Assembly (NCBI GenBank): GCA_963772315.1
Contig: CAVYWJ010000003.1
Location: 124,001-188,000 of the forward strand
DNA length: 64,000 bases
Reading direction: 5' to 3'
DNA from: Haliangium sp963772315
Lineage (GTDB): Bacteria > Myxococcota_A > Polyangia > Haliangiales > Haliangiaceae
In this document: piece after piece, positions 55,641-64,000 of the stretch
How the letters are laid out: the number at the start of each line of letters is the position of its first letter
Position numbering within the stretch: position 1 is the stretch's first letter
The notes under the pieces: model-generated
What the model saw: the letters and a program-made list of their open reading frames with translations, nothing else
The model's database searches: none
What the model was told of the DNA's origin: nothing
Program-made: the position numbers and the translations under genes

Positions 55641-55998
55641 CACCGCCATCCGCTTCACCGGCAACGACGGCCACAAGGATCCACTTCCGCTTCGCCATCG
55701 AGGCGGGCCTGAAGATGGGTAATGAAGTCGGCGCCCACGCGGTCGATAATTATCTGCAACCCGTCGGCCAGTGAAGGCTCGCATGCCTTCCGGCGCCGCG
55801 GCGACTGATGCCGCGATGCCCCTTTGATGGCCGCGCTGCTGTCCGTCGCGGGCGTCGGCGTTTCGGGTACCCCGCCGCAGCCGGACCCGCGGCTCGGTCA
55901 CGGCCGTGCCTGAGAGGCACACCACGAAGCGTCGCGCGCCCGCGACGCCGCGAGACGAACGCGAGCGCGGACGATGCGAGAATCAGATTCTCATCAGC

Positions 55999-56547
55999 TC
56001 AGCGACGACGAGCAAGCCATTCCTCGCGAGTCTGGCCCCAGATTTCGAGCTCGACGCTGAAGGGCTCGGGCAGCATGCCCTGCCGGAGCCGCCTGGATCC
56101 GATACGCCGTACCCAGGCTTGCGAACGGACATTCTCATGCTCGATGCAGTGGAAGATCTCGGTCCAGCCCAGCGCATCGACCACCCAATCGATGGCGGCG
56201 GTGGAACCCTCGACGGCGTATCCTTTCCCCCACGCGTCGACCACGAGACCGCAGGCGATCTCTGCGCACGCCCAGCCTTCGGGTCGCCACGGCCCGAGCC
56301 GTCCAATCCAGCGCCCTGTGGCCTTCTCGATGACCGAGAACATGCTGAAGCCGTTGACGACCCAGGATCCGATCATCGTGCAGATGTTCCGCCATGCCAG
56401 GGCCCTCGACTGGACGCCTCCCAGGAATCGGGCCACCTTCGGATCTGCGGCGAAGGCGGCCCACGCCTCGAAGTCCTCGGCCTCCGGCGGGCGCAGGATG
56501 AGGCGTTTCGTCTCGAGGGTTGGGCCGAGCAGGTGGGTGTTGGTCAT
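55999..56547 (-). CDS. GNAT N-acetyltransferase, RimJ/RimL-like
   Basis: 182 residues from ATG 56547. Acetyltransf_3 pattern: TLETKRLILRPPEAEDFEAW at the N-terminus, AEIACGLVVDAWGKGYAVEG (acetyl-CoA loop as GKGYAVEG) and a late IEHENVRSQAWVRRIG. Members acetylate ribosomal proteins, tRNA-linked substrates or antibiotics. Flanked on both sides by pseudogenes but itself intact. A longer frame to 56646 overlaps the M14 remnant and is unlikely. Confidence 0.85.
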   Translation of the reverse strand: MTNTHLLGPTLETKRLILRPPEAEDFEAWAAFAADPKVARFLGGVQSRALAWRNICTMIGSWVVNGFSMFSVIEKATGRWIGRLGPWRPEGWACAEIACGLVVDAWGKGYAVEGSTAAIDWVVDALGWTEIFHCIEHENVRSQAWVRRIGSRRLRQGMLPEPFSVELEIWGQTREEWLARRR

Positions 56548-56639
56548 AGGATGTGGTGTGGCGGTGCCGGTGTGCAGCCTCAGGCCGAGGGCGGCTCTAC
56601 CTTCTGATTCGGTAACGGCGCAGGGAGGCGGCTCTCCTG

Positions 56640-57103
56640 CACGCATACCTAATCTCTTCTATCCCTACGCCGATCCGGTCAATCCGAGCATCGCGCCCAG
56701 CCTGCTGGCGTGGCAGCGCGCCTTCGCCGCGGACCAGAGCGCCGCGTTCGATCGCCAGGGCTGGGCCTACTACACGCGCGAGTGGGCCGATGGCTGGTTT
56801 CCGGGCTACACCGACGCGTGGGGGGGCTCGCTCGCGGGCGCGAGCGGCATCCTGTACGAACAAGCGAGCACCGGCGGCCTGCGGCTCCACCGCGAGCGGC
56901 GCTTGATCGCCACGCTGGTGCGCCAGGTCATCGAGGTGTATCGCGCGGACGCGGCGTTCAGTGCGCGCAATGCCAGCAGCAGCATGGGCAAGCGACAGGC
57001 CACGCTGCGCCTGTCCGAGGGCACGTACGTGGTGCCTGCGGGGCAGTCGCGCGGCGCCCTGCTGCGCGCGATCCTCGAGCTCGACACCCACTTCGGCGCA
57101 TAG
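56640..57103 (+). pseudogene. M14 zinc carboxypeptidase-like protein, internal fragment
   Basis: YYTREWADGWFPGYTDAWGG followed by ASGILYEQA is the signature of M14 peptidases near the proton-donor end. The N-terminus and the Zn-binding HxxE region are missing. The frame ends with TAG at the junction with the dispersed repeat at 57104, where relatives continue from the position of LELDTHFGA. It was cut on both sides. Confidence 0.7.
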
Positions 57104-57240
57104 GTAATGTGAAGCTGACATTTGCCGAACGAGCAGTGTACTGGATGGTGTGGCGAGGGCACAATCCCTGCCCATTACTGCAATTATGGTTTACGAAAAT
57201 ATGGGCATGTGATCTACTGCAGGAAGTACGTGTGCGGGCA
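57104..57240 (+). repeat. dispersed element-end repeat, copy B
   Basis: GGTAATGTGAAGCTGACAT, GCAGTGTACTGGATGGTGTG and CGAGGGCACAATCCC match copy A (39.1 kb) in order and spacing. It joins directly to the M14 fragment on its left and runs into an IS91-type transposase tail on its right. Confidence 0.7.
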
Positions 57241-57445
57241 GGTCACCTGGGCTGGCGGGGCGCGCGAGGACGAGGGCGGCTCGGTGGGCAGATCCAGATG
57301 GTGCAGAATGCGCTTGATGACATCGGGCTGCGTGATGACGCTCAGGATGCGCAACAAGCTCCCACATCGCGAGCATTTCGGAACGTCCACCGCAAAGACC
57401 CGCAGCAGCAATGCGGCGTTCTGCAACAAGCTCGATGCCGTCGAT
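57214..57445 (-). pseudogene. IS91-type transposase, C-terminal tail
   Basis: The minus strand reads VPKCSRCGSLLRILSVITQP and IKRILHHLDLPTEPP, the CxxCG and HLGLPTEPP-like end of IS91-family transposases. Upstream parts up to about 57600 show further shifted pieces only. No catalytic motif remains. Confidence 0.65.
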
Positions 57446-57659
57446 CTCGCCAGCGGCCAGGAAACAGGCCCGCACGCACGCATTCAGGTACAAGCGAACC
57501 AACGCCTGCTGCTTGGCCAGCATCCTGGTGGTGGCGACCATCGCGCTGACGACCACACACGCAAGACTACGGGCAGCGCGCGTGCGGATGCGCTCTGTCA
57601 TATCCATACGACAGCCGTATCTGCAAACGGTTGCAGCTGCCGAGTGAGCTCGACAGCAT

Positions 57660-57825
57660 GGCCGACGCGGGCCACTCCTCGATCGAGAGCCGCACTACAC
57701 GTCTCAATTTCGGGCCCTCCTCTCCTCGGCGGGCGTCACCCCTATCCGCCTGCCGCCGAGCAATCCCAGCCTGAACGCTCACGCACTTTTGAACGCCCCG
57801 ATCGAGTTTTGTACATTACGCCGTC
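57660..57825 (+). pseudogene. rve-type transposase, C-terminal remnant
   Basis: HYTSQFRALLSSAGVTPIRL then PPSNPSLNAHA matches the integrase core block before NLNAYAERF. It diverges afterwards and is cut by the IS1182 end (CTAG at 57825). It is the same family as the remnant at 38.8-38.97 kb. Confidence 0.65.
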
Positions 57826-57828
57826 TAG

Positions 57829-58684
57829 GTGGCTGGTGCTTAGAGCCGGGTTGGGAGGAGCCTGGGTTTGAACAGAGGTCCATCTTGGCCGGCGAAGCTC
57901 AGCCGAGATAGTCGTGAATCAGGGCGGAAGCGGCCGTTGCAGGGTGTGATGACGGGTTTGGAGCCTGCTGGAGCGGCCCCAGGGCTGCTCCAGCCTCATG
58001 AGGCGGCCAGGGAGGCGGTGGGAACGCGGGGCGCGTTGAGAAATCGCGCCAGTCGCTGCAGGTTGGCCGCAGCGGCGAGCAAGGCGAAATCCCAGGCGAT
58101 GCGAATGACGCCCCGGAGGCGAGCCCGCCGGCCGCCGTGCTTGCGCCGCATCAGGTGGGCCAGCTTGCGTTCGACCTTGGGTCGTGTCGCCCGGTAACGT
58201 TCTTGCCAGGCAGGATCGGAGCGTTGTTGCTGGCGGGCGCGCGCCAGTAATGATTCGTGAGGATGGATCCGAATCGTGCGCCCCTCTCGGCTGTCCGTGC
58301 ACTGGGCGCGTAGCGGGCACTGGCTGCAATGAGCGCCAAATCGAGCAAGAGCAGAGTTGCCTTGGAAGCGGATGGGGACGGTGTGCTGCGCGGGGCAGGT
58401 CACCGTGGCTTGCGCGAGATCGATGGAGAAGCTGTCCTTGGAGAGCTTTCCCTGGGGCGCCGCCGGTGGCTGCACCTTCACGTAAGCCGTGACCGCGTGT
58501 TCGTCCAGGTGGGCCAGGATCTCGCCCGCGCCGTAGGCAGAGTCGCCGTAGACTTCGAGGGAGGCAGACTCGTGGACGACGGCAACCGCAGGTGGCTCGT
58601 CACCCTCGAGGTGTGCTGGCTCGCATTGCCAGGAGTCACGGCCGTCGCGGTGATGATCTCGCTGTCGGGGTCGATGCTGATGTG
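57829..58684 (-). mobile_element. IS1182-family element, copy 2 (3' part only)
   Basis: The left end GTGGCTGGTGCTT after CTAG and the next 790 bp are nearly identical to copy 1 (28184 onward). At 58625 about 145 bp present in copy 1 (28980-29126) are deleted. After GCTGATGTG near 58684 the match stops and sequence leading to IS66 genes begins. Confidence 0.85.
57996..58684 (-). pseudogene. IS1182 transposase, C-terminal part with deletion
   Basis: The frame (VYGDSAYGAGEILAHLDEHA through RRKHGGRRARLRG) equals the C-terminal 200 residues of the copy 1 transposase, with a few substitutions at the very end. The N-terminal 60 per cent is missing and a 145-bp deletion shifts the frame upstream of EPAHLEGDE. 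Confidence 0.85.
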
Positions 58685-58858
58685 TACCCACTCGCCGTCC
58701 CCCGCTCGTCGTGCCTGGTCGTGACCGGGGGCTGGGCATGAGAGGCAGAGGTGGGTCGAAAAGGGTTGTCTCGCGGAGAGCATGGGTAGGAAGCGGGCGG
58801 GAAGGACTCGCCGTAACCCGTCGTGACGAGAGAGGGGCAGTGGGGCAGGGTGGAAGGC

Positions 58859-59620
58859 ATGACAGAAAACGAACTCAAGGAACTGAGGAAACGAATCGCG
58901 AATGCGCCAACGAATCAACGAGGTCGGCGGCAATACGGGCCGGAGCTGAAGCGAGAGGGGTTGAGATATGCGGAGGAATATCTGGGGAAGGGGGCAAGCG
59001 TGGGAGAGGTGGCGGTCGCGCTGGGGTTGAAGGGAGGGACGTTGCAGACCTGGCTGAAGAGAGAGGAGAGGCAAGGAAGCGGTGTGCGAGCGGTGCGAGT
59101 GGTGGAAGAGAAGCCGAGTGAGGGAGCGGGAGAGAAGGAAGAGCCGGGGAGAAGGGCGGTGGTGGTGCTGGCGAATGGAGCGCGGATCGAAGGGCTGACG
59201 ATGAGAGAGCTCATCGAGCTGACGAGGGGCTGGGATGATCGGCCAGCACGCTCGAGTGCCTGTCTACGCGTACGGGGCACCGGCCGACCTGCGGAAAGGA
59301 TTCGAGGGTCTGTCGGGGCTGGTGCAGACGGGGCTTGGGCAGGACCCGCTGTCGGGCGCGCTGTACCTGTTCACGAATCAGCGGCGGACGCACGCCAAGG
59401 TGCTGTACTTCGACGGGACGGGGCTGTGCGTGTACGCGAAGAGGTTGGCGCGTGGACAGTTCGCGAAGCTGTGGAAAGAGCCGGGTGGGCCGACGGTCGA
59501 GCTGACGCGGACGGAGCTGGAGCTCTTCCTGGAAGGGAGCGAGCTGGTAGGGAGAATGCCATTGAGCAAACCGCGGATGACGGCCAAGGAGCTTGCCATC
59601 GTGAATCAAATCTGATCTAA
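58859..59620 (+). CDS. tnpA: IS66-family TnpA-like protein
   Basis: From ATG 58859 (GGAAGG site) the protein has a helix-turn-helix (SVGEVAVALGLKGGTLQTWL) and the IS66 TnpA-like tail VVLANGARIEGLTMRELIEL near 59215. The typical protein would end about here. In this copy the frame stays open through the whole of tnpB to 59620, giving 253 residues. The extension is probably non-functional or a read-through product. First gene of the tnpA-tnpB-tnpC set. Confidence 0.7.
   Translation: MTENELKELRKRIANAPTNQRGRRQYGPELKREGLRYAEEYLGKGASVGEVAVALGLKGGTLQTWLKREERQGSGVRAVRVVEEKPSEGAGEKEEPGRRAVVVLANGARIEGLTMRELIELTRGWDDRPARSSACLRVRGTGRPAERIRGSVGAGADGAWAGPAVGRAVPVHESAADARQGAVLRRDGAVRVREEVGAWTVREAVERAGWADGRADADGAGALPGRERAGRENAIEQTADDGQGACHRESNLI
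59235..59615 (+). CDS. tnpB: IS66-family accessory protein TnpB
   Basis: 126 residues from ATG 59235, with the family signature YGAPADLRKGFEGLSGLV and LYLFTNQRRTHAKVLYFDGT. IS66 Orf2/TnpB is required for transposition in studied elements. It is read in a different frame inside the open tnpA frame and ends 12 bp before tnpC. Confidence 0.92.
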   Translation: MIGQHARVPVYAYGAPADLRKGFEGLSGLVQTGLGQDPLSGALYLFTNQRRTHAKVLYFDGTGLCVYAKRLARGQFAKLWKEPGGPTVELTRTELELFLEGSELVGRMPLSKPRMTAKELAIVNQI

Positions 59621-59627
59621 AGGGAAC

Positions 59628-61142
59628 GTGCTCGAGCTGGAGCGACTCGATCACTTGGAACTCGCCAAGCAGGTGGTGCGGCTGCTCGAGCAGGAGAACG
59701 CGCGCCTGCATGAGCGGCTGCGCGCGCTCGCGGAAGAGAACGACAAGCTGCGAGGGACGGAGGGCCGGCTACAGCTCGAGCTGACCCAAATCCAAGAGCA
59801 CCTGGCGCTGGTGCAGCAACGCCTGTTCGGGGCCTCCTCCGAGAAGCAGCCTCGGCGAGAAAAGGAGGAGAAGCCGGCGGCGGGCGAGAAGAATTCGCGC
59901 AGCGGGCATGGCCACCGGCCCCAGCTTGAGCTGCAGGTGCGGGCGGAGTGTCACACGCTCACGGCCGATGAGCTCACCTGCAGCAAATGCGGCCACGAAA
60001 TGAACGCGTGGCGGAATCAGTTCGAGGAAGCAGAGGAGATCACGGTCGTGCAGCGCCGTTATGAGCTGGTGAAGCACAAGCGTCAAAAATATCGCTGCAC
60101 CTGCAACGCCAACGTGCTCACGGCCCCCGCGCCGCCCCGGTTGATTCCCGGTGGGCGCTACTCGCTCGAGTTCGCCATCGAGGTGGCCGTGGACAAGTAC
60201 GCCGACCATCTGCCGCTGGAGCGGCAAGTCCGGCGCATGCGTCGGGAAGCGCTGGACGTGACGACCACCGTCCTGTGGGACTATATCGACGCTCTCGCTC
60301 GGTATCTGGAGCCGAGCTACGAAGGGGTCGGGGACTCGCTGTTTCGCGAGCGCTATCTCCACCTGGACGAGACCACCTGGCGGCTGCTGCTCGGCCGTCC
60401 CGCCCAGCGCTGGTGGCTGTGGAGTGCGGCCTCGGCCAGGGCGGTGTATTTCTGGTTCCATCCCGGCCGCTCGGTCGATGCCGCGCTCGAGTTCCTGGCT
60501 GGCTACCGCGGCAAGCTCATCGTGGATGGATATCGAGTCTACGAGTCTCTGGCCCGCGCGCGCCCCGGCCAACTCTGTCTGGTCAACTGCTGGGCCCACG
60601 CACGGCGCAAGTTCGTCGAGGCGCAGAAGCACTATCCGGCGATATGCCAGCCGATCCTGTCGTGGATCCAGCGACTGTACCGCCTGGAGACGCGCGTCCC
60701 CGACCCCGCCACGCTTACCGATCGAGAGCGCCGGCGCGCGCTCACGCGGCGCTGGAAGCTGCGCCAGCGCTATACACGTCCCCTCGTCAAAGCCATTCGT
60801 ACCTGGGTCCTGCGCCAGTCGGCGCTGCCCGGGACCTCCGTGCACAAGGCTATCCGCTATCTCATCGACCACTGGGACGGACTCACGCGCTTCCTCGATG
60901 ATCCCGCTCTGGCCCTGGACAACAATCTCGTCGAGCGCGAGCTTCGCTCCCCCGTCACAGGGCGCAAGAATCACTATGGCTCTCGCTCCCTGCGCGGCAC
61001 CGAGGTCGCTGCTATCCTCTACACCTTGATTGGGACCGCTCGCCTGTGTGGCGAGAACCCCAAGGACTACCTGCTCCGCGCCGCACGCGCCGCCATCGCG
61101 CAGCCGGGCACCGTCACCTTGCCCCGCGGCCTTGGTCCCTGA
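59628..61142 (+). CDS. tnpC: IS66-family transposase TnpC
   Basis: 504 residues from GTG 59628. A coiled-coil leucine-zipper N-terminus (LELAKQVVRLLEQENARL), a zinc-finger (CSKCGHEMNA), then the DDE domain (YLHLDETTWRLL, then KLIVDGYRVYESLA, and LDNNLVERELRSPVTGRKNH). The C-terminal ILYTLIGTARLCGENPKDYL is the usual IS66 ending. Appears complete. A small ORF follows that is often carried with such elements. Confidence 0.93.
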   Translation: MLELERLDHLELAKQVVRLLEQENARLHERLRALAEENDKLRGTEGRLQLELTQIQEHLALVQQRLFGASSEKQPRREKEEKPAAGEKNSRSGHGHRPQLELQVRAECHTLTADELTCSKCGHEMNAWRNQFEEAEEITVVQRRYELVKHKRQKYRCTCNANVLTAPAPPRLIPGGRYSLEFAIEVAVDKYADHLPLERQVRRMRREALDVTTTVLWDYIDALARYLEPSYEGVGDSLFRERYLHLDETTWRLLLGRPAQRWWLWSAASARAVYFWFHPGRSVDAALEFLAGYRGKLIVDGYRVYESLARARPGQLCLVNCWAHARRKFVEAQKHYPAICQPILSWIQRLYRLETRVPDPATLTDRERRRALTRRWKLRQRYTRPLVKAIRTWVLRQSALPGTSVHKAIRYLIDHWDGLTRFLDDPALALDNNLVERELRSPVTGRKNHYGSRSLRGTEVAAILYTLIGTARLCGENPKDYLLRAARAAIAQPGTVTLPRGLGP

Positions 61143-61396
61143 GCGCCTCTCCGCGCGGCCCGCTCGACGCGCCGGCAAGCCGTTCGCGCATCCGTGAGGC
61201 CCCACCGATGCCGTGCACCGGCGTCGCTGTCGCACGCCATCCGGGCGTGTTCCTGGCATGGATCTGTCGCCAGGGCGTTGTGCACGTTCGGGCACAGCGG
61301 CATGCTCCATCGTGTGCCTCGCCTGGGCCGCTGCGCCTGCGCTCTCGAGCCACTGCGCTTCGTGCGGCTGCCATGGGCGGTACACGTGAGGAATCC

Positions 61397-61822
61397 ATGA
61401 ACCAGCGCAAGCGTCCTCCCTCCCCACCCAAGCGGCCGGTCTCGGAGCAGCTCCCCACCCGCAAGATCTCCGAAACCCTCCTCGAATTTGCAGAGCCCCT
61501 TCTGGCGAATCCGCCGCGCGACCTCTCTCCCCAGAGGCTCGAGCACGTCCTCATCGCCCCCATTACCATCTGGAACGCGGTCATCCTTGATGACCGCGGT
61601 GCCATGCCCGGGTTCCTGGCTCAAGCCCGAGCTCGGGTCGCCCTCGCTCAGCCCTCCGTCCCTCTCGCCATCTTCGACTTCATGGTCGAGCGCAAACGCT
61701 CGTGCTTTGGCGACGACCATCGCCTCATTGGCCGTCATTCTGTTCGAGTTGATCCCGATGGCACCTTTCACGTTCAGGCCGAAGCACGCATGCCTCCGCC
61801 TCGCCGTCCGCGTGATACCTAA
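61397..61822 (+). CDS. small protein associated with IS66 elements
   Basis: 141 residues from ATG 61397 (GTGAGG upstream). The core KISETLLEFAEPLLANPPRD and APITIWNAVILDD resembles small myxobacterial proteins found near IS66-type genes; I cannot assign a function. It is likely a passenger gene of the element at 58.8-61.1 kb. Confidence 0.5.
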   Translation: MNQRKRPPSPPKRPVSEQLPTRKISETLLEFAEPLLANPPRDLSPQRLEHVLIAPITIWNAVILDDRGAMPGFLAQARARVALAQPSVPLAIFDFMVERKRSCFGDDHRLIGRHSVRVDPDGTFHVQAEARMPPPRRPRDT

Positions 61823-61914
61823 TCCTCACTATCCTCCAAGTCCGTGCGTAGCCATTCGCATAGCTGCTCTTTTGTCCCTCGCTCCAGCTTGACGCCGGAC
61901 GGTTCAACAATACA

Positions 61915-62290
61915 GATCAGCAGGCCCCCTCGCTCACCGCCGGCGGCACTTCCTTTCTCGTCTCCTTACCCTCTTCTTGCTGGCATTCCAACCCACTCCT
62001 CTCCTTCCTCGGCGTGGTTTCCTGCACCCTGCTTGGCCTCCGTCGGCTGTGCTCGAACGGAACCTTGCCGGCCTCTATCAGCCGCTCGCCCACCTCATCC
62101 ATTTCCTCAATGCATCGACTGAGAGTCCCAGTTCCCCTGCAATTTCCCTGATCGTCGCCCCTTCTCTTTGCCTCTCCCTCCCATACTCTGTCACTTCTCT
62201 CTTGAGCTCTGCACCATAACGCCGGGCCCCCCAGGAGGTCCTCGGCGCTTCCTGCACCCGTCGTGCTAGTTCTTCTCGTCGTGATTTCAT
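61915..62290 (-). pseudogene. IS66 TnpA-like remnant on the opposite strand
   Basis: Minus frame from ATG 62290: KSRREELARRVQEAPRTSWG, ELKREVTEYGRERQREGATI and the HTH end GLSVDALRKWMRWASG and stop. A second frame continues with KVPFEHSRRRPSRVQETTPR to 61917. Similar in layout to tnpA at 58.86 kb but diverged and truncated, from a second IS66-like insertion. Confidence 0.55.
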
Positions 62291-62389
62291 TTTTGACCTC
62301 CACGACGATCTCGCATCCTTTCACCAGCCCGCACACGACGGGCTAGCGCGAGTGCTTACGAACCAGCCGCGCGTGAAGCATTCAACCTC

Positions 62390-62977
62390 GTGGCCGAGCC
62401 GGTCAGGAACGGCCAGCGTTACCGGCTGTTGCACCAGGGCGATCCAGTCTCGTACGAGCGGGCCGTGCATGGCCTTTGTGAGGAGCGCGAGGTGCGGGAG
62501 CTCCTTGCCGAGTGCCTGCGGGCTGCCTCCTACGAGGCCTTCTTCTGGGAGACACCACTGGTCGCATCTGCAAGCCGCGATCGAGCGTTCGAGCTCGTGC
62601 TCATCGACAGCCCGGCTCTCGCGCGGGTGGCCGCGGAACCAGCTCCCTTTGCCCGTCAGCTCGGGGACACCACGGGCTCATGCGTGACGTTCCCCAACCT
62701 GAGCGGTGATGCCTGGCTGGTGGTGCCGCGCGCGCTCGCAGAACACGAGCACTATGCACACCTCGCGCGGTTCGTACGCGGTGCTCCGCGCGCCCAGGTG
62801 GATGAGCTCCTCCGCGCCGTGGGCCTGGCGATCACGCGCTGGTGGTCCGAGCGTGCCGAGCCATGCTGGGTCAGCACCGCTGGCCTCGGCGTCCACTGGC
62901 TGCACGTGCGCCTGGACATGCGGCCGAAGTATTACAGCTACGAGCCCTACAAGACTCGCAGCGTCCGGGCAGCCTGA
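62390..62977 (+). CDS. DUF6940-like protein of unknown function
   Basis: 195 residues from GTG 62390. Recognisable blocks are AAFxWETP-like (YEAFFWETPLVAS), FELVLIDSPALARVAAEP, VTFPNLSGDAWLVVPR and the end WVSTAGLGVHWLHVRLD with RPKYYSYEPYK. These match the DUF6940 family as I remember it. No catalytic role is known. Intact although surrounded by mobile elements. The frame may begin a few codons further upstream. Confidence 0.7.
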   Translation: MAEPVRNGQRYRLLHQGDPVSYERAVHGLCEEREVRELLAECLRAASYEAFFWETPLVASASRDRAFELVLIDSPALARVAAEPAPFARQLGDTTGSCVTFPNLSGDAWLVVPRALAEHEHYAHLARFVRGAPRAQVDELLRAVGLAITRWWSERAEPCWVSTAGLGVHWLHVRLDMRPKYYSYEPYKTRSVRAA

Positions 62978-63168
62978 GCACGAGCGGCCAGCGATCTCGG
63001 CCCCGCGGGCGGTGACATCTTCCTCCACCCGGGCGTTGCTCCCATGCATCACCACTGAGCCTCTGGGCCGTGGCAATGGTGCGGCCGTTGATAGTGCCGT
63101 GCGGTGGTGCGGCGCGCCGAGCCCTGCGCGATGGTGAAACATGGCGGCGGGATCGCGCCGGGACTACG

Positions 63169-63630
63169 ATGCTGGTCATGGGTAATGAGAGGGAGCGGCG
63201 CTCGCCTGTCGGGACACCGGCAAGCGAGCCTGGCCTGACCAGGCTGCCGACATCGCGAGGTAAACCGGGTGGGTCTTCGACAAGCGCGAAGCTGCCGGTG
63301 CAGCGCCGGCAGCGCACGGGTGGCGACCCGGCGGCGGGTCCGGGCGAAGGCGTGGCAGCATCTCGTATGCGAGCGATCGAGGGGCCGCTGAGGCCGGGCG
63401 AGCGGAGCGTCTCGGGAGATGTCGAGGTCGAGCAGCTGAGCGCCGAGCGCGCGGTGATCCGGCGCGGGGACGACGTGATCACCATCGAGGGGAGTCGCCA
63501 CAGGAATGAGGGCTACGCGTTCCATATCGAGGCTGCGGGCGCCGATGCGGGGCAGCGCGTGGTGCGCATCGCGGCCACGGTCGATGTCGCGATCCACGAG
63601 GAGCATGGCAAGGCGCTCGGACTGGTGTGA
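63169..63630 (+). CDS. hypothetical protein next to IS1182 copy 3
   Basis: 153 residues from ATG 63169 (63178 also possible). The first 60 are basic and low complexity. The last 85 (MRAIEGPLRPGERSVSGDVE, IEGSRHRNEGYAFHIEAAGA) look like a folded beta-rich domain. No family recognised. It is followed 80 bp later by the IS1182 end. Confidence 0.45.
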   Translation: MLVMGNERERRSPVGTPASEPGLTRLPTSRGKPGGSSTSAKLPVQRRQRTGGDPAAGPGEGVAASRMRAIEGPLRPGERSVSGDVEVEQLSAERAVIRRGDDVITIEGSRHRNEGYAFHIEAAGADAGQRVVRIAATVDVAIHEEHGKALGLV

Positions 63631-63710
63631 TGTGAGCCGCGTGGCCGAGCCGGCGCTGGCGCGCACGGTGGCGTCTGCGCCCGCGCGGTCGGGCATGGGC
63701 GGGATCCTAG

Positions 63711-64000
63711 GTGACTGGTGCTTTTCGTGCGGGTCCGGATTGCCCGGTGCGAGGAGGCGGGTTAGGAAGGGAGCATGACGATGGGTCGTGCGCCCAAGCA
63801 TGGGGATCTGTTCTCCTCGACGGTGGACTATTGCAGACTGAAGCTGGGTCCGACGTCGATCTACCGACTCCTGCACGAGCATTGCCATCGGCTGTTCCCC
63901 GACGAGATGTTCGCGGATCTGTTCGAGGACATCGGGCGGGAATCGATACCGCCGCAGATCGTGGCGGTGGTGATGGTGCTGCAGCGGCTGGAAGGGCTGT
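63711..64000 (+). mobile_element. IS1182-family element, copy 3 (5' part, cut by the window)
   Basis: Begins GTGACTGGTGCTTTTCGTG after CTAG (63707-63710), the transposase-start end of copy 1, in the opposite orientation. The sequence is the same as copy 1 to the window edge as far as I compared. Confidence 0.9.
63775..64000 (+). CDS. IS1182-family transposase, N-terminal part
   Basis: ATG 63775 with GGAAGGGAG upstream. The first 75 codons (MTMGRAPKHGDLFSSTVDY, QRLEGL) equal the N-terminus of the copy 1 protein; the rest lies beyond the window. Inverted relative to copies 1 and 2. Confidence 0.9.
   Translation, partial: MTMGRAPKHGDLFSSTVDYCRLKLGPTSIYRLLHEHCHRLFPDEMFADLFEDIGRESIPPQIVAVVMVLQRLEGL

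Larger units (their letters stand above)
55031..55998. other. about 1 kb of decayed coding sequence
   Basis: Holds a TonB-C remnant and a possible ECF sigma fragment (listed separately). The rest, including 55740-55998, has no recognisable gene. Confidence 0.5.

Noticed and set aside
55529..55774. An intact small sigma factor gene
   Set aside because: Only one short block resembles ECF region 2; the rest of the frame matches nothing, so it is listed as a weak remnant.

Overview
The window is GC-rich Gram-negative DNA. It most resembles a large-genome myxobacterium such as a Haliangium or Nannocystis relative. The evidence is a 1,875-residue Ser/Thr kinase - AAA ATPase - GAF - histidine kinase - receiver hybrid, several lipoproteins with Asp/Gly/Ala-rich linkers, outer-membrane proteins and a heavy load of insertion sequences. 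This assignment is inference from gene content. No rRNA, tRNA or CRISPR array was seen.

Region 1 (1-19.3 kb) is the most interesting part. About 17 genes, all on the minus strand and mostly 0-50 bp apart or overlapping, form what looks like an uncharacterised biosynthetic cluster. In transcription order they are: a 28-codon leader ORF, aspartate-semialdehyde dehydrogenase, a FAAL-ACP-thioester reductase, a fatty acid desaturase, both glutamate mutase subunits around a divergent aspartate kinase, a flavin N-hydroxylase, a diaminobutyrate-type aminotransferase, an outer-membrane protein, a FemAB-like acyl/aminoacyl transferase, a haem-oxygenase-like di-iron oxidase (HDO), a GNAT, a small membrane protein, a cysteine-synthase-like PLP enzyme, a peptide deformylase, an isonitrile-hydratase-like DJ-1 protein, and a partial gene at the left edge. 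One arm can be read as glutamate to 3-methylaspartate to its semialdehyde to a 3-methyl-2,4-diaminobutyrate that is then N-oxidised. The other makes a fatty aldehyde. The hydratase/deformylase pair would turn an isonitrile into a formamide and then an amine. Two genes (mutE and the N-hydroxylase) each carry one extra base in this sequence.

Region 2 (19.3-31.4 kb) starts with an IS3-like transposase and a 42-bp tandem repeat. It then has a truncated-looking ABC substrate-binding lipoprotein, an M24-like protein, a VOC protein, a secreted lipoprotein and a protein with an Asp/Glu run. After these come an intact-looking IS630 element with TA duplications, an IS1182 element flanked by CTAG, and IS4 fragments.

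Region 3 (31.4-50.3 kb) holds the giant hybrid kinase, an O-methyltransferase, a GH94 phosphorylase with a 98-bp IS1182-derived MITE sitting on its stop codon, a class III aminotransferase and an amidase. It also holds a Baeyer-Villiger monooxygenase plus secreted beta-propeller operon, divergent from a TetR repressor with a clear operator.

Region 4 (50.3-64 kb) begins with a Vps62/ricin-B lipoprotein and then becomes a graveyard of IS4, IS21, IS91-like, rve, IS1182 and IS66 material. Among it are broken host genes (TonB-C, M14 peptidase), intact OsmC, GNAT and DUF6940 genes, and a third IS1182 copy running off the right edge.
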